Made by a program: the position numbers and the translations under genes
DNA from: Didymodactylos carnosus
Taxonomy: Eukaryota; Rotifera; Eurotatoria; Philodinida; Philodinidae
DNA length: 20,857 bases
Direction of reading: 5' to 3'
Assembly (NCBI GenBank): GCA_905250885.1
Contig: CAJNOQ010003260.1
Span: forward strand, 1 to 20,857
Notes under the pieces: generated by a model
What the model was told of the DNA's origin: nothing
What the model saw: only the letters and a program-made list of their open reading frames with translations
The model's database searches: none
Shown: in pieces, positions 9,777 through 19,887 of the stretch
How the letters are laid out: each line of letters starts with the position of its first letter
Position numbering within the stretch: position 1 is the stretch's first letter

Positions 9777-10895
9777 TAAGGCGCTCCAAATTCAACTGTA
9801 AAGCACTATTTTATTTTTGGCTTAAAGATACACCATTCGATGCAGTTTTTTACGCCAATCGCGAATATCTTATTTTCAGTCCGCCTAGTGTACGGTTCCT
9901 ATGGAAAAAATACAAAATATTAAAGGTTTTTTGAAAAACGACAACTTTTCAAAAATCAGACGATATCTCGGTTTCACGTGGTTCTGGAACCTTCCAAAAG
10001 TGTTTTTCGCAATCCGTGTGAAAAACTGTATACAGCGGAGTGTATTTCAAGGTTCCGGAGCCTTTTTTCTCAATCAGAAGGGAAAAAGTCAAAATTCTGC
10101 TGGTAGTTCTCAATTTTCTCTATCACAAATTAACTTTAATACAATAGAAATATCACATGATCAGGATCAAAAACTGAGTCGACTAATGTGTATTTCGAAA
10201 TTTTTAATTAAGTCTCATTTTTTGGTGAAAATCGCAATATTTTTTCAAATCTGAAAATTCGACAAAAACTAGGATAGTCGGATATGATTGAGATACACAT
10301 CATTCCATTCGTTTTTGATCCTGATTTCGAATATGATATTTCTGTTGTATTAAAGTTGATTTTTGATGGACAAAGTTGAGATCTATGAGGAGAATTTTGA
10401 CTTTTCGCCTCTGATTGAAAAAAAAATTAATATTTCAGCAACAGCAAGGAATTTCAAAAGAAGCGATACGTACTTTTATTCTACGTTCGAGGGCGGTCCG
10501 AATGGCTTCAGAATCAAGGCTCCATCTATTTACAGAAAAAACTAGATAGGTTTGCGAGCGAATAGGGTTAAGATCGGAGTCATCCAAATTTTGACGAGAG
10601 ATCGAACACTTCTCAAGGCTCTGGAAACTTGATATACACTTCCCTGTACGCAGCTTTTCACGCCGATTGCGAAAAACATTTTTGGCAGGTTCCAGAACCA
10701 TGTGGAACCGAGGTGTCGTCTGATTTTTGAACTTTGAATTGAAAAGTCGTCGTTTTTCAAAAAACCTTTAATATTTTGTATTTCTTTCGTAGGAAACGTG
10801 CACTAGGCGAAGGTCAGCGTGAAAAACTGCATCGAATGGTGTATCTTTAAGCCAAAAATAAAATAGTGCTTTACCTTTGAATTTGGAGCACCTTA
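9777..10895. mobile_element. Large foldback element, TA-flanked (Tc1/mariner-like MITE?)
   Basis: The outer ends TAaggcgctcc (9777) and ggagcacctTA (10895) are inverted. The inversion continues inward for about 450 bp to a small loop near 10235-10290. Conserved blocks include tttttggcttaaagatacac, aatattaaaggttttttg and aactttaatac. The flanking TA on each side would suit the Tc1/mariner superfamily, but a TA match is weak evidence in AT-rich DNA. The arms differ by indels of about 20 bp and about 190 bp. Open frames at 9901-10254, 10363-10545, 10435-10701 and 10542-10760 are translations of the arms; no transposase motif was seen. Confidence 0.75.
10427..10615. repeat. ~190-bp segment present in only one arm
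   Basis: The right arm matches the left on both sides of this block: ctgattgaaaaaa before it and aaggctc after it correspond to adjacent left-arm bases near 10050-10080. It is therefore an insertion into the right arm or a deletion from the left. No target duplication was identified at its edges. Confidence 0.55.
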
Positions 10896-12164
10896 ACTAA
10901 ACAAGATTTTATTATTCTTAAAGTAGTTTGAAAATGTTTAGCATTACGAATAATATTTTAGTATGCCGTTTGAACCCAACCGAATGCTTCTGACTATAGA
11001 ACTTAAAAGATAATTTCAATGCAAATAGAAGATCGCACGTTAAGCAAATGCTCATGAATCTTCTATGCATTATTTGGTCTTAGTTGAGCAAAATCTTTAT
11101 GCTCATTGAGCTTTTTACAGTTCGTATAAAAAACTACATATTTTCAATAGAATGAGGTAATACATAATATAGTCCATCTCAAGATTTAAAATTTCCTATA
11201 ATCATATTTGACGGACAATGTTAGCCCGTCCTGAAGTTTGGAGCTCGTTCTAATGTTTGTTGAGTGATTAGTGAATTAGGTAAAAACAGCCTAAAAGCCG
11301 AAATTTCGTGAAAGTCTTTTCGTTACGTTTTTAAGACTTTTTCTAAAGACAAATATTGCCGGGAGACTCAGCATGATTGACTACTTATACTTCATCCGTT
11401 TTCAAGGCTACTAATAATCACCGAGTGCCAGTTCTGAGACTCGCAGAAAATCCGACAGAACGCCCGAGCAGAGAAAAATCAAGGTCTCGCTTGACTCCCA
11501 TTTTGAAGACAAGGCCCCGAACTATCCGACAAATATTCGCTTTCGGTACAAAACCAAGAATGAGCAAAAAGAAAAACATTCTATGGAAAATTAGATTAAA
11601 AAATATCGTATGTATGAGCATAAAAAGATACTTTCCTGAAAATAATCTTTAACAATTCGAACGCCAGTTGCATAAGAATAACTAAGGACATGTAAAGAAG
11701 TTTTTTAGATAGTATCTGTTTTGGAACATATTAAAGGAGGTGAAGGAAATCTCATTCAAGTTAAGTACACAACGTTAGTAATTCATTGCAGAATCAAATC
11801 AAAGCTTGTTGAAATGTTGTTTAAACACATCAAACTTACGTTTGTCAATGTACCTTATAGAAGCTGATATCTTCTATGTTTTGATGAAAACCACATCTCA
11901 AAATATTGTTTTGTTCAAAAGATATAATCATTTTACTGAACTCATTCCTTCCATTAAGGTGTCACAGGAAAAACAACGTTTTTTATTCTAGAGCTAGGAC
12001 CAAACAAATATTATATTCTAATGAGGCATGGACCACTCTACAAATGTAGTATTATATTAACCTGGAACAAGAGTGGGGCCGATCCGGCGGGGTCCTTTCT
12101 GACTTTCATTTACAACAACTCACACCGTTCTTCTATTCTTTGAGCATACAATAATATCTATCGA
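10896..12164. other. Mostly non-coding, with a GC-rich patch
   Basis: No confident gene. 11377-11652 (plus, 91 codons, basic) and 11418-11621 (minus) overlap each other and match no known family. 12060-12105 is strikingly GC-rich (gtggggccgatccggcgggg). Read on the minus strand it could be a short terminal exon (KGPRRIGPTLVPG then stop) for the tetraspan gene at 12165, or a remnant of an unrelated element. Confidence 0.4.
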
Positions 12165-15100
12165 TTATTTACTTACTACTAGGATTGCTGCTATTGCAAA
12201 AAAAGTATAAATAATGATAGTCACTACAACTGCAACGGCTATATTATATTTTTTAGTAAGTTGAATAATATATAATATACCAAATGCGACAGTAATACAA
12301 CCAAATATAAATTGAACTATACCAAGACAAGAGAACTTAAAAGAGAAATAAAACAACAGTTGAGTTCATTTCATTTTGTAAAGTCCAATATTATCGTCAC
12401 TTACAACAAGAAGGCCAATACGATAATATTTAAATGTCACACATAGACCAAAGCCAAAATAAATAATTGATGCTATAACTATGAAAACCAAAAAGAAATG
12501 TGAAACGTTTGAAACTATAGAGAACAAATCAGTGCCCAACCACTTTTCCGAGAAGTATGTCGAGCGCTCGAAAACATGTCTTCGATGGGTCCTCGCCGAG
12601 GGCTCGATCTGTCGAAAAATGAGACTTCAGACCCTCGATGTAAGCGTTCGAGAGGCTGTAGATTTCGAACCATCGCATTTCAAGAAGGCAGAGAGCCCTC
12701 TAGAACAATTCGAAGCCGTCGAACAGAGATAATCAGGACTTCCGAGCCCTCGTCACATTCTCGGATGAGAGGGCTCGTAAGTCCCGAATATCTCTGTTTG
12801 ACGGCTCGTAATTGTTCTAGATGGTTCGCTACCTATCTGAAATGCGAGGACTTGAAATCGGTACCCTTCGAACGCTTACATTGAGGATCCGAAGTCTCAT
12901 TTTTTGAGGGATCAAGCCCTTTGTGATGGCCCGGCTTTTTCCATCTGCATGGGTACGAGCGAAGTTTTTGAGTACAGCAAAGGATTGAAATTTTCGACTT
13001 TAGAGTGCATCTTTCAAACTTGCTGATAAAATTTCTTTTGACAGAAGGACTTCTTTTTCCAGTTCTGTTCTCTCTTCTGATAACAATTAAGAATTTTTAT
13101 CAAAAAACAATGTGTCAAAAGTCTGAATATCAATACTTACTCGGAAAGAACGATCGTGTAATGTGTCTGTTAGCAATTTTGTCGAGTGTCCATAATGAAT
13201 GTAAACAATTTATCAAGCCTAATGAGTATAATATCTTCAAAGAAAACGATAAATAAGAAGCAATATGTCTGCAGAACTTGTTGAGTTATCTGTTCATCAA
13301 AAAAGAAATGGTGCAGAATAATTTGATTTAATAATTATCTATTCATGTAAAACAAGAGGGATTTCAAATGCGCAAGTGGCAGAAACATATGCAATCTCCT
13401 ATTTTGCATCTCTCCACAACATTTTCCTTTATTGCTAAAGTTAAACAAGAATATCGACGGACGGTTTTCGAAAAAATCATTGGATTCTCCGTACTCAGTC
13501 TACCTTCCAAGCACGAATGAGAAGTCTAACTTTCATTTCACGCTTGCTATATCAATCAAAACAGTAATTTCTTAAAAGTTTTGAAACTGATTATTTTTTG
13601 CATTTGTTTAATTGTTTATTAAAGATCGTTTTAACTCTGCTCATTTAGTGGTACAAAACACAGTGAGCAATTTTGACTAGGCACGTGGACATGTGTCATG
13701 ATAGTGATACGAAACCCTCTACATACTATTTTTATAGGTTTTCGTATGCACAATGGTGTGATTCACAAAGTTTCCAGTCATCGGATCTTTAGAAAACCCT
13801 GGTAAAAACATTCTTGAACTTGTGACTCATACCGTTGGAAAAGTACATACGAAAACCTATAGATTTAGAGGCCTTCGTATCACTTTTATGGCACATGTTC
13901 ATGTGCCCAGCCAAAATTCCTAGCTGACTCCTGCAAGTCTATCATTTCATTAAAGCGAACGATTTTTTGCGCATTAAAACATACAACTGACATGTCATTC
14001 GACGCAGTTTTTCAGACTGAGTTCGAATTTATAGTTATAAAAAATTACTTCTAAGCGGAGGAAAAGATTAAAAACCTGAGGTCTTTTAGCAAACCTATAT
14101 ATCAGCTTAGAAACATTTCTGCATCTTTGTGCTATCTTCTGCCGATGTCTTATATATAGAAGTAGAATACTTGAAATTATCATTTAGTCTGGAGTTTGGA
14201 AAAAAATGGAAATGTCACTTTACTGGACACACATTTTCGTAAAACATTTAGCGGAGGAAGAACAAATATTTTCTCGGTTCCAACACGTAGTGAGAAAATT
14301 TTAATGTAGCGAATAGATAGAGAGAGAGGTCTAGTTTCGAACTATGTAGAATTGTTAACATTATCATATTCGATTTCGCGAAAACCAATAGGTCTGTTTT
14401 TGAAGAAAAATTTCCATAAAGATTTTCCTACTTAAGACGGCACTTAGAAAAATCTTTCCGTGGCAATTAAATAAAGCGTATGTTGAAGTATATGATCTGC
14501 TACCCAAACCTTGAAAAAGTATACTTTCGTTTTTTCCCATAAAGTCCACGTGGTTGCCCGCTGTGCAGAATGTGATAAAGATCAAATTGAATGTAAAAGT
14601 TGTTGGAATCGATGGAGAATTATGACATTCAATAATGAGAAAGCTCAAGACAAGGCCTCTGTCTTTGATAAGTTAGTGAGATCTTTGAGTCCTCTGAGGT
14701 AACTACTGATTTCGAATATTTGTATTTACGAAAACCGCCTTTTTCGAAAAAGAGTTTTTGAAACTCCGTGTGAATTATTCCATAACTCGTTACAGTTTTC
14801 CAGGTCAATCAACTAATATCCTATAAATATTGTTTTATTAAGGATCATCAAATGATTGTGACTGCAACATCTACAACGAAGCACTATCAAAAGGTTTTCT
14901 TTCAATCATAAACGGCTAAAGTTTCAATAGTCTAATGCTATTCTATCTATGGTATCAATTTCTGTCTCTATGCAATTCTCAAAACTTTCCAAATTTCTCA
15001 TATCATATAAATGATAATAAAACAGAGGACAGAGTGAGTTCTTCCTCGTGAGAGCAGTATTAACCCTATGAATCTTCAAAAGTACACACGTAGTCTTGCC

Positions 15101-15332
15101 ATTGAACTTCAAAGTCCATATCAACAAGTTTTCCTAATAAAGTTGATGATAAAAGATTCTGTCATTGTCAAATTGAGTCTAATTCGAAACTTACCAATTG
15201 AATCATAATTAATACAAATAACCTTCTTCGTATACGTTGTATTTCAACATTTTGTTTCAATGATGGCAGTTGTGTATCTGGATTATTTTCATCTATCATT
15301 GAAGTTTTATCTTCCGCTGATTCGTAGTGCAT
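12165..15332 (-). CDS. Four-helix (tetraspan) membrane protein, 4 exons
   Basis: Exons read on the minus strand. Exon 1 is 15332-15195 (46 codons from ATG, ending in phase 0 at a gtaagt donor). Exon 2 is 13234-13141 (acceptor ttttctttgaag, ends in phase 1 at gtaagt). Exon 3 is 12478-12405 (acceptor ttttggttttcatag, starts in phase 1). Exon 4 starts at 12335 after a 69-bp gtaagt...cttttaag intron and runs to TAA at 12165. All junction phases agree. The product has about 158 residues. A polar N terminus (MHYESAEDKTSMIDENN) and RIRRR are followed by four helices: FVLIMIQL+ILYSLGLINC (split by intron 1), IASIIYFGFGLCV, FSCLGIVQFIFGCITVAFGI and NIAVAVVVTIIIYTFFAIAA. The plan is like MS4A/CD20-type tetraspans; that name is architecture only. 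A donor-like gtaagt at 12176 could lead to a further exon. Confidence 0.6.
12599..12921. mobile_element. GC-rich foldback inside intron 2 of the tetraspan gene
   Basis: 12599-12751 and 12769-12921 are inverted at roughly 80% identity with a 17-base loop. The apex is cgagccctc...gagggctcg, and the same module recurs near the outer end (gccgagggctcg). Base composition is clearly GC-richer than the surroundings. Plus-strand open frames at 12481-12732 and 12576-12884 derive from the arms. It lies within the intron between 12479 and 13140 and has lengthened it to about 660 bp. Confidence 0.8.
13661..13926. mobile_element. Diverged MITE with hAT-like CAG ends, in intron 1
   Basis: The left end cagtgagcaattttgactag (13661) matches the reverse complement of the right end, cagctaggaattttggctgg. 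The match continues as ggcac(g/a)tg(g/a)acatgtg, agtgatacgaa and tataggttttcgtatg over about 90 bp at about 80% identity. CAGTG-type ends suit hAT elements, but the flanks (acaaaaca and actcctgc) give no 8-bp duplication. The assignment is tentative and the copy is old. Confidence 0.65.
14511..14702 (+). CDS. Unrecognised short frame with CxxC pairs
   Basis: 63 codons within intron 1 of the tetraspan gene, on the opposite strand. It contains CAECDKDQIECKSCW (C-x2-C-x7-C-x2-C, a possible metal site), then a basic/polar tail. An AG acceptor (tttttcccataaag) precedes gtccacgtgg, and a gtaact donor-like site follows at 14700. It could be an exon of a nested gene or a chance frame; no homologous family came to mind. 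Confidence 0.2.
   Translation: MKKYTFVFSHKVHVVARCAECDKDQIECKSCWNRWRIMTFNNEKAQDKASVFDKLVRSLSPLR
14924..15133 (-). CDS. Possible alternative terminal exon of the tetraspan gene
   Basis: Sixty-one bases downstream of the exon 1 donor (15194) lies an acceptor, ctttattag, at 15134. It opens a phase-0 frame of 69 codons to a stop at 14924, starting ENLLIWTLKFNGK and ending IDTIDRIALDY. Spliced to exon 1 it would give a 115-residue protein with one weak hydrophobic segment instead of four helices. The intron length is typical of this gene. Either it is an alternative 3' exon or a decoy; another frame across the same bases is open for about 20 codons. Confidence 0.35.
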   Translation of the reverse strand, partial: ENLLIWTLKFNGKTTCVLLKIHRVNTALTRKNSLCPLFYYHLYDMRNLESFENCIETEIDTIDRIALDY

Positions 15333-15406
15333 CTCCGTTTGTTATAATGTTAGTGTTTGTTCTTGGTCTACTCAGGAAAACTATGATGCCTTTTCTTTCT
15401 ATTTAT

Positions 15407-15595
15407 TTAATAAAGTACTAAACGTCGTAAGTTTTCTTTTCTTCTTCTTCTTCTCTCTGCTGGTGATGATCGATGAAGATCATTTTTCTTTTTCATTTCT
15501 TCCATATTCATTTCTCTTTCTGTGTGAAAGCACTTCAAAGAAACACATCTGTTATATTTTCCGGAAGAGTATAATGCTTGTACTAAGATAATCGT
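15407..15595 (-). CDS. Probable 3' exon of an upstream gene, basic tail
   Basis: After an acceptor-like tgctttattacag the minus strand is open for 62 codons to a stop at 15407. The segment starts TIILVQALYSSGKYNRCVSL and ends with the strongly basic SSPAERRRRRKENLRRLVLY. Its codon choice is gene-like. It ends about 75 bp before the ATG of the tetraspan gene on the same strand. Alternatively it could be transcribed with that gene as leader sequence. The arginine run suggests a nuclear or nucleic-acid-binding tail, which is inference only. Upstream exons were not established. Confidence 0.35.
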   Translation of the reverse strand, partial: TIILVQALYSSGKYNRCVSLKCFHTEREMNMEEMKKKNDLHRSSPAERRRRRKENLRRLVLY

Positions 15596-15752
15596 CTGTA
15601 ATAAAGCATACATTTTTATTATTATATGTATCAAACCCAGTTTCCTTTTTCTTTCTTATTTATGAATACGTTAAATGCTTCTAGATAAAGTTGTTAGTAG
15701 ATATTAGACTTTACAACTATATGATTCGTTTTGAGATCTACTGTGTATGAAG

Positions 15753-15911
15753 TTATAGACCTATTAACAAGTAGCATTCATCACGATATTCTTCACTGGA
15801 AATCTTTCCTATATCGTCATAGTACAAAAGGCTATCGATCAGCAATATCGAATTATATGAGTCAAAGTAGATTCGCAGGTATTTATTCAGTCTCGCACTT
15901 TTATTCAGTCG
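15753..15911 (-). CDS. Weak exon candidate, or antisense shadow
   Basis: A minus-strand frame of 52 codons between stops. It includes YLRIYFDSYNSILLIDSLLY and KISSEEYRDECYLLIGL. An overlapping plus-strand frame (15731-15952, 73 codons) is equally long. No donor in the phase needed to reach the 15595 acceptor was found, so neither frame is favoured strongly. Confidence 0.2.
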   Translation of the reverse strand, partial: RLNKSARLNKYLRIYFDSYNSILLIDSLLYYDDIGKISSEEYRDECYLLIGL

Positions 15912-15959
15912 TCATTCGGAACGTCAGAAAGATGTGCATTGACCTTTTGTGATTGAAAG

Positions 15960-17268
15960 CTAAAAGCTGCTCACAAAATCCGAAAATTGATCATTCTAAT
16001 CATTTATCATGATTAGTTAGTTATTCCGATGCATACCATGATTCACTCAAAGACTACTGAAACTAATTACAGTGAATAATAAGAATTGAAAATTCTTTGC
16101 GAAAAACTTTCGTTGGTACAAAATTAGTAAACCGCTCGAAATCAGCATCGAACATCATGCCTCCCTTCGTTCGATGGGGTCGAGCTTTTACCATGTATAT
16201 CATTCGTGATACTTCTCACTCTGGCATTCACTGACTCGATCCCTCTTTTGGTATGTTGACGTTAATTGTGACGCCATACGGTACTCTCTTCTTCCTAACG
16301 CCTCGATCTATGTCCTACAAAAAACCTTAGTCTTTCAGTCAAGGAAATAGCGAACATTAATATTTTTTTCCTTTAATTTTAATATTATTGTACATATGAT
16401 TGTGTTGTTGCTTTCTAACAGCTATTCAATCATATCTTTTTCGTTTTTATATAATGTTTCTAGACTGTAACATACGTTGGACCTTGATAAAGACAACCTT
16501 TCGATTCCACATTTCATATAATTCTTATCTAAATTATAAGGCCTTCCAAGAATAAAAGAAAATGTGACAGTTGTTCGCACAGATTCTTGCACTTGCAAAT
16601 AACATTTCAATATAAATATTGCAATTTGATTAATTTATAGATGTTGGAATAATTATATTTGCTAATTATTTATCATATTGAGTAATTCTCAGAATATTCC
16701 CTTGACGCTTGTCATGGTCTGATTAAAAATAATATCTGTCTATTTGCTTGTTTTGTTTGTTTATGTAATCACATAGGAATACACATCCTCTTTCCGAACA
16801 ACTGAAATAATTGTTGTTGTTTTCTCATTTTGTCTAGAACAATTTTATCCTTATTCATTTTACATTATCATGAAAAGAAATTCTCCTTTACATCTCACTA
16901 ATATTCGAATTCTATTTGTAACCCTGCAATGCATTATGAGAGAGCTGAAAAACTCCAGTTTTTTTGTACCAGACGGATTCAGCTGGAATTTTGGGCAATG
17001 AATAATGACTATTAGTTAAACATTTTCTGAAAGTTTCATCAGTGACGTCTCAACGGTTGCGAAGATAATTATTTTTGTAGAGTTAAATGAGTAGCTAAGT
17101 GAGTAGCGTTCGTTCTCGTTAAATATAGTTCTGTTGAACAAAGTGATTGTTTCCAAGAAACGATAGCGTCTGTCCTGATTCTTCATGATCTAAAGCTGTT
17201 TTAGAACATGTTTGACGAGTTTTCTAGTTGTTCTGAGTAACTATAGTCCTCTTCTGTTGCTTGGCTAC
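15960..17268. other. Non-coding, small inverted repeat only
   Basis: 16134-16185 can pair with itself (gctcga...tcgagc outside, catcgaac...gttcgatg inside). A minus-strand frame at 16422-16610 (62 codons) is protein-like in places but has no domain or clear splice partner. The rest is AT-rich and featureless. Confidence 0.45.
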
Positions 17269-17438
17269 ATGCGACTTATAGTAAGACACACAAGTCCGAT
17301 CAGAAAAAGACGCTTTAATGTGCCTTACTGGAGGACACCGTGTGTCTTATGAGGGCAGACACTTCAATGTGCCTTCCAGTAAGACACATTAAAGTATCTT
17401 TTTCTGATCCGACTTGTGTGTCTTACTATAAGTCGCAT
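17269..17438. repeat. Hairpin built from taagacaca modules
   Basis: 17269-17331 is inverted relative to 17376-17438 over 63 bp with few mismatches (atgcgacttatagtaagaca against its complement). The 44-bp loop holds further copies of the same words, such as tgtgtcttat and cttcaatgtgcc. Unit-like pieces (ct)ttaatgtg(c/t)cttact appear at least three times in both orientations. It could be a MITE or a structured array of protein-binding sites. Confidence 0.7.
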
Positions 17439-18615
17439 CAAAGTATCTTACGATAAGACACAAAATAAAAAGGAAATACCAGTCTGAGTGAGATTTGAAG
17501 TCACTACTGTATGTTTGAAAGGCGTGCATATTAACCAATACACTATCGGACCTACATCACAGAGTTATTTTTATTCGTTCGGGTTCTTATTTTAGACTTG
17601 TAGAGTTAAAAAACGTTGAAGAAACTTTTCGCTAAAGTATTTTTTATACAGGATGTTAAAACTTGTTAAACGTATGTAGCTTTACATTGACATGATAATA
17701 CAAATAATAAGTGGTACAACGCTCTAGTTTACCCATGCATCAACCAAAATGAGACAGCTCCTTCTAAACAGAAGAACCCTTTAGTGTAGTAGGCTTTAGT
17801 GTTAAAAAATGCTTCTATCGACGATATTTGAATTACTTCCTGGATGTCGCCGAGTCCATATTCTGAAATGTATGGTTTGTAATAAAGACACCACCGAGCA
17901 CTTTTTTTTCCGTTGCGGGTACTGCCTTATACTGGTCTTCGGACCGTAATACGAAAAGACAATTTTCTTTTCTTTGCAAAATTTTTGTTTTGGAGCGCCT
18001 TACTGATGAAAGTGTCAAAGCGTGTCTCAAAAGAGTCTTCAATTACTTGTTGTTGTAGACACAATAAGCCACATGTTCTTGCAAGTCGTATTTAAGACAC
18101 TTACAAGATGCATTTGGAAGTAGACACATCATATAAGACGCATTATTTTTACAGTGTACAGAACAGAAATCATATCAAATAGCAATTCTAGAGCACAAAA
18201 GCAAAGACAAAAGAAAATATAGTTCAACTATAGAGATCAAATGTCTTTCAGTCTTCTTTACTTCTGATCTTACTGCTTTTCATTTTTCTATATACGCGCG
18301 GCAACAGACAATTGAATAAAATAAGAACAGTATTAACTTTGTATTTTAATCGAGATAGTTCATTCATCTTATAATGTTCACACGTTATAGAGACTCATTT
18401 GTTACGTTGCTTTCATCTACGTTAGGGAACATTTCAGAATATATTACGGTCGGTTGGGCGCTATTCCTCTGTCATTCCTTTATTCCTCTATTATAGAACA
18501 TTTCATTGTACTAGTTTTGCTATATATTTCAATTTAATAATCTAGTACGCTATCGACAACATTTTTTATTTATAGTACCTTTGAATGTTTTAATGTCCTA
18601 CTAGCAGAGTACCTT
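17439..18615. other. Non-coding, degenerate taagacaca words at 18040-18145
   Basis: After the hairpin, 17450-17462 repeats cgataagacaca. 18050-18145 holds looser versions (gtagacacaata, taagacacttacaag, gtagacacatcat, taagacgcatt). This suggests an old related element spanning about 17.27-18.15 kb. The open frames at 17833-18042 and 17913-18095 overlap on opposite strands and look like chance. Confidence 0.4.
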
Positions 18616-18872
18616 GGGGTAATTATGGTCGGCTCCTCAAAATTTCGTCGTATTTCTGCTATAATTCGCTCAATTTTTATCTAGAAAAGCGATATTTTAC
18701 AAGTAAATAGCGATGACTTCTGGCTATCGATTCATGTAAAAATTTTCTTAAAATTCATTAGCGTTAATTAGTACTAATCAGTTTCCAGAGAGCACCTTTC
18801 GATTGATCATAATTATTCCATTTGGGGTAATTATGATCAGTCAACTTGTACCGTCGGGGTAATTATGTTCAA
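18616..18872. repeat. ggggtaattatggtc motif array, left part
   Basis: Direct copies start at 18616 (ggggtaattatggtcg), 18824 (ggggtaattatgatcag) and 18856 (ggggtaattatgttc). An inverted copy, gatcataattattcca, lies at 18805-18820, directly before the second. The last two direct copies are 32 bp apart. The sequence between copies is not obviously repeated. Confidence 0.65.
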
Positions 18873-19008
18873 TACAGGAAAAATGGCTGCGATAATGTTA
18901 AGTTAACTTAGTTTCAACAGGGGATTTCCAGGAAAATAATTAAAAATTATGTCATCTTGTAGAGAATTCCAAGCTCTATCGCTTGTATGAATTGCATGCT
19001 ATTTGGAC

Positions 19009-19819
19009 TAGGAATGCGACGGTTACGGTTAAAAGAAACCGGTCATAACCATAACGGTAAATAACCGGTCGAACGGTTAACCGTAACCGTAAATAACCGC
19101 TTTATAACAACTAAGTGTATACTTGGTTTTAGTTCATTGAAATCGGTTTACATTAGAAGTAGACAAGCATTGTCTTTGTCCTGACCTTATAGTGCACCTA
19201 CTAATAAATTTATGAAAATTCCAGGGAATAGGTAATCCACTATGAGGAATCCGAAAATAAGTATGAGAGACCTCTTGGACGCATTCTATTAGTCAGAAGC
19301 CTACTTTTGACTTCATTGGATGAAAATGAAGCAGAATAGACACTCGACTATACGGATTCGGAAAATAGCAGTGAAAGTCACCAATGCAGTAATCGCACGT
19401 CGACACAAGAACGTGTTTCTTACGAGATTTTGTTACGAGCCTAGGGTTCTGGGCTTCCATGACTCGCTCTCACTATCTACCACCCCCTCCGCCCTTTGTA
19501 CGAAAGAAGTATTTGACCGAAGCCTTCACGATAAGCGAATAAGTAGTGCTTGTCTCTCCTCGAATAGTGTATTTGTGAGATCCCGGAATCCAACAGAACG
19601 TTTCTAATTAATAGAATACGTCCTATAGGTCGCTCAAACTCATTTTCGAATTCCCCTTAGTCGATAACCTATTCCCTAGAATTTTCATAAATTTATTCCG
19701 GGGGTTGAGGATTCTAGGATCCTGTCCCTGCGTCGGCCTATTTACGGTTACGGTTAATCATTCGAACGGTTATTTACGGTTACGGTTACTGGTTAATAAC
19801 CGTAACCGTTGCATGCCTA
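19009..19819. mobile_element. Non-autonomous hAT-type element, 811 bp
   Basis: The perfect 8-bp duplication atttggac flanks it (19001-19008 and 19820-19827). Ends are taggaatgcgacggttacgg on the left and, in reverse complement, taggcatgcaacggttacgg on the right. An 8-bp duplication with (C/T)AG-type ends is characteristic of the hAT superfamily. About 90 bp at each end are packed with ggttacggtta words. A second inverted pair (19203-19292 and 19608-19697, 90 bp, attccagggaatagg-type) lies inside. The 315-bp centre has a 95-codon plus-strand frame (19320-19607) with no transposase motif. Confidence 0.85.
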
Positions 19820-19887
19820 ATTTGGACTTACTGTTACTTAATTAATTAGAAACTACGAGAATGTGTGTTTTCCGAAAAAAATCACTT

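Noticed and set aside
9901..10254. 117-codon plus-strand open frame
   Set aside because: It is a translation of one arm of the 9777-10895 foldback, and the mirrored arm also yields frames; no domain is present.
13005..13256. Plus-strand 83-codon open frame
   Set aside because: It lies opposite exon 2 of the tetraspan gene (13141-13234, minus), whose splice phases and helix pattern explain the region better.
16422..16610. 62-codon minus-strand frame
   Set aside because: Some protein-like composition, but no ATG at its start, no domain and no clear splice sites.
17269..17438. CRISPR-like array
   Set aside because: Repeated words occur in both orientations with irregular spacing and form one hairpin; the window is eukaryotic.
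19320..19607. 95-codon frame inside the hAT-type element as a transposase remnant
   Set aside because: No zinc finger, catalytic motif or dimerisation region is recognisable, and it ends in the inner inverted repeat.
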